NCBI GenBank assembly: GCA_016932235.1
Contig: JAFGDF010000054.1
Location: 1 to 28,902 of the forward strand
DNA: 28,902 nucleotides
Source of the DNA: Deltaproteobacteria bacterium
GTDB taxonomy: Bacteria > Desulfobacterota > DSM-4660 > Desulfatiglandales > HGW-15
Direction: 5' to 3'
Shown piece after piece: positions 1 to 6,447 of the stretch (positions within the stretch are counted from its first letter, which is position 1; every line of letters begins with the position of its first letter). Position numbers and translations under genes: made by a program. The notes under the pieces are model-generated. The model was not told where the DNA came from. It was given only the letters and a program-made list of their open reading frames with translations, and made no database searches.

Positions 1-111
1 CGACGACTGAGACGTATAAGTAATACGCCGCAAGGAGGAGCGATCACAGGCAACGCAGCAGATGGCGCCTTGATGGTGGATCAGGGTATCATCCAGGGGG
101 AAAGGGTTGTC

Positions 112-1068
112 ATGAAGATCACGGTTATCGGTGCTGCGGGTAGCGTGGGCGCGCCCGCAAGTTTTTATCTGGCGGCGCTGGGTTTGACGGATGAGATAGT
201 TATGATCGGCGGGCAAAGGCAAAATATTGTTAAACAGCATTCCATGGACATCAGTTCCGCGGCTTCGAGCATGGGTGTTAAGGTCACCTGCGGCAGCTAT
301 GAGGACATGGCCGGATCGGATATCATCATTAACACTGTAGCCGGCAATCAGGGCCTTATCAAAGACCGCATGGATTTACTGCCTGTCAATATCGGTTTGA
401 TCATGGATATCGCTGAGCAGATAAAGATCCACTGTCCTGGGTCATTGGTGATTACTGTCACCGTTCCGGTCGATCCGCTCAATTATGCCACATACAAAAT
501 TACCGGGTTTGACAGGAATCAAATCATAGGGTATTCGCTCAATGATACTATTCGTTTCAGGGAAATGCTGGCCGAGCATTTTCAGAGCCAACCCGGTCAG
601 GTAGAGGGGATAGTTATCGGTGAGCACGGCAACACCCAGGTAATGCTCTTCAGCACAGCCAAACTCGACGGCCGACCGGTGATTATCGGTGAAGAAGCCA
701 AAAAATCCATCCGGGCGGAAGTTCCCAGAATCTTAAAGCGTTTTGAAGAGCTTAAATCAGGACGCACTTCCGGATGGACATGTGCCGTGGGTCTCGCGCA
801 AATCGTGAGAGCGATAGCGCGGGACACCGGAGAAATAATTCCCTGCTCGGTGATGCTTCGGGGCGAATATGGCCTGCAAGGATTGAGCATGGGCGTTCCG
901 GTTGTTCTCGGCAAGGGCGGCGTAAAAGAGATTGTTGAATATGAGCTCGCCCCGGATGAGCAGGAGGGTTTGAGGATTACGGCGGAAACGCTCAGGAACG
1001 CCCAGAAAAAGACGGACGAATACCTGACTGCAAGGAGCATGTCGGACAAAATCCGACATGCTCCTTAA
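112..1068 (+). CDS. Lactate/malate dehydrogenase-family NAD-dependent 2-hydroxyacid dehydrogenase
   Basis: 318 aa, family-typical length. Residues 7-13 (GAAGSVG) form the Rossmann nucleotide-binding loop. DRMDLL (R86) is the mobile-loop arginine region. LNDTIR supplies the Asp145/Arg148 pair and GEHGN supplies catalytic His172. The enzyme should interconvert a 2-hydroxyacid and a 2-oxoacid with NAD(H) in the cytoplasm. The substrate loop (AGNQGLIKDR) matches neither classical malate (ARKPG) nor classical lactate (QKPGE) forms, so the substrate is open. ATG 112 is chosen because the Rossmann strand starts there and a purine-rich GGGGGAAAGG precedes it. The frame is open back to base 1 (TTG 70, ATG 73), so an N-terminal extension cannot be excluded. 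The last ~11 codons and the TAA lie inside a perfect 15-bp palindrome, so the C-terminus (SMSDKIRHAP) is repeat-encoded. The gene converges on the hydroxyisobutyrate dehydrogenase-family gene. Confidence 0.85.
   Translation: MKITVIGAAGSVGAPASFYLAALGLTDEIVMIGGQRQNIVKQHSMDISSAASSMGVKVTCGSYEDMAGSDIIINTVAGNQGLIKDRMDLLPVNIGLIMDIAEQIKIHCPGSLVITVTVPVDPLNYATYKITGFDRNQIIGYSLNDTIRFREMLAEHFQSQPGQVEGIVIGEHGNTQVMLFSTAKLDGRPVIIGEEAKKSIRAEVPRILKRFEELKSGRTSGWTCAVGLAQIVRAIARDTGEIIPCSVMLRGEYGLQGLSMGVPVVLGKGGVKEIVEYELAPDEQEGLRITAETLRNAQKKTDEYLTARSMSDKIRHAP
1032..1066. repeat. Perfect 15-bp palindrome with 5-nt loop (hairpin family copy H1)
   Basis: Arms AAGGAGCATGTCGGA and TCCGACATGCTCCTT are separated by CAAAA. 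The palindrome lies in the last codons of the dehydrogenase gene and runs into its stop codon. No T-run follows on either strand, so it is not a textbook intrinsic terminator, although it sits between two convergent genes. Its arms match the copy at 3687 except for the outermost pair, which changes from A-T to T-A with pairing kept. Confidence 0.85.
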
Positions 1069-1143
1069 TTTAAAATAAAAGGTCTTCTCCAATTTAGTAC
1101 GAAAATAAGTTTAATATATATCTGCATGAAATTCAGCGTTGTC

Positions 1144-2082
1144 TCAACCTTCATCTGCGGTATCCTGAGCTATCCTGATCCCTGTCATCTCTTCAACCCA
1201 CCGAACCATTTCACTTATACTTGAGCCCTTTTCAGAATGGCGCTCCGCGGCTTTCCAGAGGTGATGACCAAGGGCGGAAAGGGGGATTGGGAGCCCGTTT
1301 CTTTCAGCCAGCTTCATTGCAATGCCGATATCCTTCACCATCAGTTCAAGCTTGAACGCATCATCGAATTTCCTGCTGATTATGCGCTGTTTTATATGTG
1401 TCCTGCTTATCCATGACATGCCCGTGGAAACATTCAGCACATCGGTCATAACATCAGGGTCCAGGCCAAGCTTTTTCCCGATCGCAAGGCCTTCCGCGGT
1501 AGCCATGAATGTAATGGAGGTGATGAGATTATTCACGCATTTCATGGTGTGTCCGGCCCCGACCGGGCCAAGGTGAAACACCTTCTTGCCCATTATCCGG
1601 AGTATCGGCGATACCCGTGCGACGGCTTTTTTTTCACCTCCCGCCATAAATACAAGTTCCGCGGCTTCCGCGCCCTCTCTAGCGCCGGAAACAGGCGCGT
1701 CAACCATATCCACCCCCATGTCCGCTAATGCCCCTGCGGTCTCAACGGTCAGCCATGGCTCCGACGAAGATGTATCCAGAAGAAGGCTGCCGGGCCGAAA
1801 TCCCTTCATCAGGCCTTTACTGCCAAGGGCCACTTCCTGGACATATTTCCCCGAAGGCAGCATTGTGACCACAATATCAGAAACCGATGCTACCTCCGCC
1901 GGTGTCTCCGCGATCACCACCCCCTGTTGCCCGGAGGCAAAGCTTTCGGCGCAGGTCCGCATGATATCATTGACGGTGAGCGCGTAACCCGCCCCTGCGA
2001 GATGCCCTGCCATGGGCGCCCCCATGACTCCGATGCCGATAAAGCCTACGCGGGGCCGTTTTCTTGTCCGGTTTTTTTTCAT
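1144..2082 (-). CDS. 3-hydroxyisobutyrate dehydrogenase-family (beta-hydroxyacid) dehydrogenase
   Basis: 312 aa. Residues 13-28 (GFIGIGVMGAPMAGHL) are the family's N-terminal dinucleotide-binding signature. DAPVSGAREGAE (from 128) is the substrate-binding loop. GAGHTMKCVNN holds the catalytic Lys181 and Asn185. The family oxidises beta-hydroxyacids such as 3-hydroxyisobutyrate or tartronate semialdehyde with NAD(P); the exact substrate cannot be read here. The start ATG (2080-2082) has an AGAAGGA ribosome-binding site about 10 nt upstream. The palindromic element at 2107-2395 begins only 24 nt upstream of the start codon, so the promoter and leader must lie inside or beyond that repeat. The gene is transcribed away from the TRAP operon and towards the malate/lactate dehydrogenase-family gene. 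Confidence 0.88.
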   Translation of the reverse strand: MKKNRTRKRPRVGFIGIGVMGAPMAGHLAGAGYALTVNDIMRTCAESFASGQQGVVIAETPAEVASVSDIVVTMLPSGKYVQEVALGSKGLMKGFRPGSLLLDTSSSEPWLTVETAGALADMGVDMVDAPVSGAREGAEAAELVFMAGGEKKAVARVSPILRIMGKKVFHLGPVGAGHTMKCVNNLITSITFMATAEGLAIGKKLGLDPDVMTDVLNVSTGMSWISRTHIKQRIISRKFDDAFKLELMVKDIGIAMKLAERNGLPIPLSALGHHLWKAAERHSEKGSSISEMVRWVEEMTGIRIAQDTADEG

Positions 2083-2106
2083 GATGTAATTCCTTCTGCA
2101 ATTAAG

Positions 2107-2395
2107 CGTTATCTCTAAAGATCGCGGTATGGGGAGCCCTTTTTACGGTCGAACTCGTTCCTGGCTTGTTTATCGCATGAAGCCTTACGATGCGGGCGGC
2201 AGGCTATCTCAGTCGTTACAATGAAGGACCAAGGTGGAACGACCGGAGAAGGTACCCGCCCGCCTGGCATGCACCTTGCGCTATTATCCTGCTTCCAAGG
2301 CTTTCGCCGTTAAAAACGGCTCCCCATACCGCGATCCTGATGCCGCAGTGTGCTATTTTCATGCCTTGTGGGGGCACAATGGCCATGAATATTTA
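2107..2395 (+). repeat. ~290-bp MITE-like palindromic element, copy 1 (forward)
   Basis: The element aligns end to end with the reverse complement of 5550-5839. Shared ends are CGTTATCYCTAAAGATC on the left and CCATGAATRTTTA on the right. Inside it, a 19-bp perfect inverted repeat (GATCGCGGTATGGGGAGCC at 2120-2138, complement at 2318-2336) continues through a TTTTTA/TAAAAA pair to form a long stem. The enclosed ~180 nt contain further complementary blocks, for example GCGGGCGG with CCGCCCGC and GTCGTT with AACGAC. No transposase is encoded. A short frame through it aligns at protein level with copy 2, but differences fall on all three codon positions, so it is judged non-coding. It fills most of the 513-bp gap between the hydroxyisobutyrate dehydrogenase-family gene and dctP. 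Confidence 0.85.
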
Positions 2396-2490
2396 ACATG
2401 ATCGGATTTTACTGCATCATCCGTAATTGTTAAAGATTATATCAAATCTATCATAATGGAAAGCTATAAAGAAAGTAATTTCCTTTTCTC

Positions 2491-2519
2491 TTGACACCAA
2501 TGGAATTTTCTAATAATTT
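2491..2519 (+). promoter_or_regulatory. Putative sigma-70 promoter of the first TRAP operon
   Basis: TTGACA (2491-2496), a 17-nt spacer and TAATTT (2514-2519) lie about 75 nt upstream of the dctP start. The -35 is consensus and the -10 is 4/6. The surrounding 2396-2595 is A+T-rich and otherwise featureless. The promoter lies between repeat copy 1 and dctP, so it belongs to the bracketed cassette. Confidence 0.5.
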
Positions 2520-2595
2520 ACTGATAATAGGTCTAAGCGGGTTTCCTTCACACAAAATAGGGATTTAGTTTCTAAACCAAACAAAGGAGGTAATC

Positions 2596-3639
2596 ATGCA
2601 GAAAAATAAGATGTCTGTCTTTTTGGCCGTTCTTTTTTTAGTATTCTCCTTAACCTGTTTTATCAATCCCTCGAGTGCTCAAAAAATCGAATTATCCCTC
2701 AGTCACTTTTATCCTGCTGTCAGTTTCCAGGATAATAAAATGCACGCGCAATGGATCGCGGAAATTGAAAAAGCCACAAATGGAAAGGTGAAAATCACCG
2801 TTTTTCCCGGCGCCACCTTGCTTAAGCCTGCCGAAACCTATGACGGCATCGTCAGCGGCACTGCGGACATCGGTAACGGAGTCTATGCTTACACCCGCGG
2901 CCGTTTTCCTCTCATGGAGGGTTTCGAGCTTCCAGGGATTAACTTCGGAAGCTGCGCCGCAACAACCATGGTCGCGGTGCAGGGTGTTGAAAAATTCAAA
3001 CCAAAAGAGATAAGCGACACCAAGATGATGTATCTATACTCGGTGGGACCAGGCTCTCTCTATTCCAAAAAAGAAGTCAAGAACCTGAACGACATGAAAG
3101 GCATGCGCATCAGGGCCACAGGCCTGACCGCCAAATCCATTGAGGCCTTAGGCGCCATCCCCGTGGCCATGCCCATGAACGATGCCTATGAATCCTTGAG
3201 CAAAGGCGTGATAGACGGTAATATCGGGCCGCCTGAAATACTTATTACCTGGAAACAGGCCGAGGTCACGAAATTTATCACCATCATACCTCCGGTGTAT
3301 AACAGCATTCAATACACGGTTATGAATCTTGGCAAATGGAACGGTCTGCCCGCCGACATACAAAAGGCCTTTCAAAAAGTTAACGATGCCTTTAACTTCA
3401 AAGCCGCCCAGATCTGGGACGGTGAGATGTCCGCCGGCATGAATTACGGCCTTGGACAGGGCATGAAAATGATACATATGCCGGATGCCGATAATGAAAA
3501 GGCCATGGCCTTGATGCAGCCCCTGATTGATGACTACATCTCCCGCATGGAGGCAAAAGGATTGCCCGGCAAGGAGGTCGTTGATTTTGTCAAGGAAAAG
3601 GCCGCGATATACTCAAAATTGTTTTCTCCAGGGTATTAA
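2596..3639 (+). CDS. dctP: TRAP transporter substrate-binding protein DctP (system 1)
   Basis: 347 aa with an N-terminal signal peptide (basic MQKNK, hydrophobic core to about residue 25, likely cleavage after SSA-Q). It is the periplasmic receptor of a Na+/H+-driven tripartite ATP-independent transporter and delivers a carboxylate ligand to DctQM. GMRIRATG (Arg173) matches the family's ligand-carboxylate arginine region. The tail MEAKGLPGKEVVDFVKEK is typical of DctP. A strong AAAGGAGG lies 6 nt before the ATG. The distance to dctQ is 120 bp and holds a perfect hairpin at 3687-3721. It is a paralogue of the receptor at 20147 but clearly diverged, so the two systems probably take different ligands. 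The ligand is unknown. Confidence 0.9.
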   Translation: MQKNKMSVFLAVLFLVFSLTCFINPSSAQKIELSLSHFYPAVSFQDNKMHAQWIAEIEKATNGKVKITVFPGATLLKPAETYDGIVSGTADIGNGVYAYTRGRFPLMEGFELPGINFGSCAATTMVAVQGVEKFKPKEISDTKMMYLYSVGPGSLYSKKEVKNLNDMKGMRIRATGLTAKSIEALGAIPVAMPMNDAYESLSKGVIDGNIGPPEILITWKQAEVTKFITIIPPVYNSIQYTVMNLGKWNGLPADIQKAFQKVNDAFNFKAAQIWDGEMSAGMNYGLGQGMKMIHMPDADNEKAMALMQPLIDDYISRMEAKGLPGKEVVDFVKEKAAIYSKLFSPGY

Positions 3640-3686
3640 GCTCTCATCACTTTAAAATTGCAAGGGTCATTGCGAATTAACCGTCC

Positions 3687-3721
3687 TAGGAGCATGTCGG
3701 ACTCTTTCCGACATGCTCCTA
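3687..3721. repeat. Perfect 15-bp palindrome with 5-nt loop (hairpin family copy H2)
   Basis: Arms TAGGAGCATGTCGGA and TCCGACATGCTCCTA flank CTCTT. It is the intergenic hairpin between dctP and dctQ. It is followed by AAAGTTATTTA, an 11-mer also found just after copy H3 (11210-11220), so the repeat unit may extend beyond the stem. It lacks a T-run and could act as an mRNA 3'-end stabiliser or a partial terminator that lowers dctQM relative to dctP. Confidence 0.85.
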
Positions 3722-3759
3722 AAAAGTTATTTAACTGATATCCTAAAAAAGGTGTCAAC

Positions 3760-4248
3760 ATGCTGGAACAAGCGGGAAACATTGTAAACAGCAGCAGCAG
3801 CGGTCTGAATAAAATAGCCGGAGTCGCCCTTATCGTCATGATGGCGCTGGTTTTCATTAACGTTCTTTTGCGCATGTTCTGGCAGCCCATACTCGGCGTT
3901 TATGAGTTCACAGGCTTTCTGGCATCCCTGACCATCTCCTTTGCCCTGGCGCATTGTGCAGTGCAAAAGGGACATGTCTCCATCACGTTGTTGATCGATT
4001 CATTGCCCGATCGGGCGCGGGCCGTATGCGATGCTATTATAGGAGCGATTGGGACCGCATTGTTTATTACACTGGGCTGGCAGGGCGTGAGATATGCCAT
4101 CAACATTTATAGAATCGGGGAAGTGGCGGCCACTACCGAGATCCCGTTTTATCCGTTCATCTTCGGCATGGCCTTTGGAATGTTTATGCTGGCGATAGTC
4201 AGTTTGATTGACTTTTTTAATGCGCTGAAAGGGATTATTACGAAATGA
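3760..4248 (+). CDS. dctQ: TRAP transporter small permease DctQ (system 1)
   Basis: 162 aa, a typical DctQ length, with four hydrophobic segments at about residues 20-42, 50-70, 88-110 and 128-152. Loop signatures such as RMFWQPILGVYEFTGF and the ALAHCAVQKGHVSI stretch fit the family. It forms the membrane complex with DctM and docks the receptor. A modest AAGGTG precedes the ATG. The last codons overlap the dctM start by 4 nt (ATGA), so the two are translationally coupled. It lies downstream of the hairpin that separates it from dctP. Confidence 0.9.
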   Translation: MLEQAGNIVNSSSSGLNKIAGVALIVMMALVFINVLLRMFWQPILGVYEFTGFLASLTISFALAHCAVQKGHVSITLLIDSLPDRARAVCDAIIGAIGTALFITLGWQGVRYAINIYRIGEVAATTEIPFYPFIFGMAFGMFMLAIVSLIDFFNALKGIITK

Positions 4249-5552
4249 GCGCGCTTACCATAGGATTGCTCGGATTGGGGATACTGCTTTTTCTCCTGGC
4301 TATAGGTCTTCCGGTAGGCTATACCATGGCTGCCGTGGGATTAACCGGATTCATATACCTGGGCTCCCTGCAGGGGGGATTGACGATGGCGGCCAGGGCG
4401 GCCTGGGATCAGTTTGGTTCGTATAGTTTTAGCGTTGTTCCCCTGTTCATCCTCATGGGCCAGATTGCCTTTGCCTCGGGCATCAGCCGCAGGCTCTATA
4501 ACGCCGCCCATAAATGGTTCGGGCATATGCGCGGAGGGCTGGCCATGGCCACGGTTGGCGCGTGCGCCGGTTTTGCCGCGGTCTGCGGATCGAGCACGGC
4601 CACGGCTGCCACTATGGGAATGGTCGCCCTGCCTGAAATGAAGCGCTTTAAATACGATCCGGGCCTTGCCACCGGATGCATCGCCGCGGGCGGCAGCATG
4701 GGCATCCTGATCCCCCCCAGCGTGATTCTCATTGTTTACGGCATCATGACCCAGCAGTCCATCGGCAAGCTTTTTGCGGCAGGTTTCATCCCTGGCATCA
4801 TGGAGGCGACTTTTTATATCATCACCATCGCCATAATCTGCAGGATCAACCCCAATCTCGGCCCGAGGGGCCCCAAAACCCCCTTAAGAGAAAAGGTTAA
4901 AGGTCTCTGGGGAGGAACTATCGAAACCCTGATTATTTTCCTTCTGGTTATCGGCGGCATATTCGCCGGGTGGTTCACCCCGACCGAAGCGGCCGGCGTC
5001 GGCGCTTCCCTGGTCCTCTTAATGAGTATTGTGCTGAAACATATCAGCTGGAAAGGCTTCCAGGAATCGGTGCTTTCCACTACCTCCACCACGGCCATGA
5101 TCCTTATTATCGTGGTAGGCGCGCTCATATTCAACAAGTTCGTCGCCATTACACGCCTGCCATACGTCCTTGCAGACTGGGTGGTCAGCCTGAATATGCC
5201 GCCCCTTGCCGTCATGGGTCTGATTATTTTTGTTTACCTGGTGGGCGGTTGTTTCATGGACGCTCTGGGACTTATACTCCTGACCGTTCCCATATTTTTC
5301 CCGGTTGCCCTTCAGCTCGGGTTCGATCCTATCTGGTTCGGTATTATCATCACACGCGTAAGCGAAATCGGCGTCATTACGCCGCCTGTCGGCATAAATG
5401 TGTATATCATCAAGGGCGTAGCGCCGGATGTTCCTCTTTTCACTATTTTCAGGGGTATCACCCCTTTCCTGGTTGCCGACGTGATAGCCGTCTTCCTGCT
5501 GCTTCTGATTCCAGAAATTACCCTGTTCTTACCCTCCATCGTCAGTTATTAA
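4245..5552 (+). CDS. dctM: TRAP transporter large permease DctM (system 1)
   Basis: 435 aa, about twelve hydrophobic segments along the full length. Family signatures include LPVGYTMAAVG near the N-terminus, AGFAAVCGSSTATAATMG, AAGGSMGILIPPSVILIVYG and FTPTEAAGVGA, and ITPPVGINVYIIKG near the C-terminus. It is the cation-coupled translocating subunit in the inner membrane. The start overlaps the dctQ stop. The stop codon TAA (5550-5552) consists of the first three bases of the inverted repeat element. Even so, the protein ends in line with the 434-aa paralogue at 21791 (LFLPSIVSY versus LFLPDIMKN), so little or nothing was lost. Confidence 0.92.
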   Translation: MSALTIGLLGLGILLFLLAIGLPVGYTMAAVGLTGFIYLGSLQGGLTMAARAAWDQFGSYSFSVVPLFILMGQIAFASGISRRLYNAAHKWFGHMRGGLAMATVGACAGFAAVCGSSTATAATMGMVALPEMKRFKYDPGLATGCIAAGGSMGILIPPSVILIVYGIMTQQSIGKLFAAGFIPGIMEATFYIITIAIICRINPNLGPRGPKTPLREKVKGLWGGTIETLIIFLLVIGGIFAGWFTPTEAAGVGASLVLLMSIVLKHISWKGFQESVLSTTSTTAMILIIVVGALIFNKFVAITRLPYVLADWVVSLNMPPLAVMGLIIFVYLVGGCFMDALGLILLTVPIFFPVALQLGFDPIWFGIIITRVSEIGVITPPVGINVYIIKGVAPDVPLFTIFRGITPFLVADVIAVFLLLLIPEITLFLPSIVSY

Positions 5553-5839
5553 ACATTCATGGCCCCTCTGGCCTCCACAATTCATGAAAATGGCGCTCTG
5601 AGGTCTCAGGATCACGGTATGGGGGGCCTTTTTGAACGGCGAAGACCCGGGTAGCAAAGTAATAGCGTAAGGTGCATGCCAGGCGGGCGGAGACCTTCTC
5701 AGATCGTTCCACCTTGATCCTTCGTTGCAGCGACTGAGATGGCCCGCCGCCCGCCTCGTAAGGCAGTTTGCGTAAAACAAGCCAGGAACGAGTTCGACCG
5801 TAAAAAAGGCCCCCCATGCCGTGATCTTTAGGGATAACG
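5550..5839 (-). repeat. ~290-bp MITE-like palindromic element, copy 2 (inverted)
   Basis: This is the reverse complement of the element at 2107-2395 with scattered substitutions. The internal long stem is GATCACGGTATGGGGGGCC (5610-5628) with GGCCCCCCATGCCGTGATC (5808-5826). Relative to copy 1, two stem positions changed on both arms with pairing retained (G-C to A-T, and A-T to G-C). A third change leaves a T/G wobble on the window plus strand. The element starts exactly at the dctM stop codon. Together with copy 1 it brackets the whole dctPQM operon in inverted orientation. Confidence 0.85.
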
Positions 5840-6384
5840 TTGAAAATGCAGAGCGAGCGCATTTCCCGTTGCTTGCTGCGGGGTTAGCGAGCGTTTCAAA
5901 ATAAGTATATTCCTTAACATTTGGATGATTCCCGGCAGCTTGCTGCAGGGAGAGTCAATTATATACCGATATTGTTAGACTTTATTTTCGTGTTAAACGA
6001 CTCTCGTCTAAAAGACGAAGGGGGTAAAAGGACGTCTCGAAAATTGTATAAATTATTGAAATCAAATAGTTATTAGTCGTGACCTGTTTGTGCCACCCAC
6101 ATGGAATAATGGAATGCTGGAATATAGGAATTCCATTATTCCACAATTACATTATTCCAATCGTGAGCGAAGCGAACTAAGTTCTATAACACTTTGTCAT
6201 CCTGCGACTAGATCTCAGGATCCATTCTTTTCAGATATTTACCCCCGTTTTATTACATCCGCCATTATCGGCCACGACAGACAGAGCGTGGCCCTCCAGG
6301 TAAACATGGCCCTACGCCCTGTATCCCTCCTCTCATCACTTTTAAAAGGAGAAAAATTTTTATATAAAAGAAAGGTTATTTTGC
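5840..6384. other. Gene-free spacer built of small palindromic repeats
   Basis: No convincing gene was seen. The spacer holds two copies of a CCCG...GCTTGCTGC...GGG hairpin motif (5865-5883 and 5931-5950). A 14-bp inverted repeat TGGAATAATGGAAT lies at 6102-6115 with its complement at 6130-6143, and another ATTATTCCA follows at 6151. A GTGAGCGAAGCGAAC string near 6163-6177 resembles a repeat common in many bacterial genomes. A 7-bp stem, GGCCACG/CGTGGCC, lies at 6270-6293. A 112-codon open frame at 6090-6428 translates these repeats and ends in the terminator, so it is not called. Confidence 0.6.
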
Positions 6385-6426
6385 AAAAAGAAGGGGAGGA
6401 GCCTTTAGTCTCCCCCCCCTTTTTTT
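6385..6426 (-). terminator. Intrinsic terminator of the molybdopterin operon (possibly bidirectional)
   Basis: Stem GGGGAG (6393-6398) with CTCCCC (6410-6415), flanked by AAAAA on the left and a T-run (6420-6426) on the right. On the minus strand it lies about 20 nt after the small-subunit stop and is followed by a T-rich tract. The plus strand also reads as hairpin plus T-run. Confidence 0.65.
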
Positions 6427-6447
6427 AATAATTATATATTTGGGTTT

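Noticed and set aside
597..1049. 150-codon minus-strand frame opposite the dehydrogenase gene
   Set aside because: It is a shadow of a well-supported enzyme gene on the other strand.
2190..2396. 68-codon open frame within element copy 1, with an alignable frame in copy 2 (RAAG-LSR-NEG-RWND...)
   Set aside because: The protein-level match simply follows from DNA similarity of the two repeats. Substitutions fall on all three codon positions, start sites differ, and the frame ends are unrelated, so coding selection is not supported.
5557..5862. 101-codon minus-strand frame across element copy 2
   Set aside because: It lies in a different frame from the matching frame of copy 1, and the palindromic structure explains the sequence better.
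6090..6428. 112-codon plus-strand frame
   Set aside because: It translates palindromic repeats and runs into a terminator, has no ribosome-binding site and shows no recognisable protein features.
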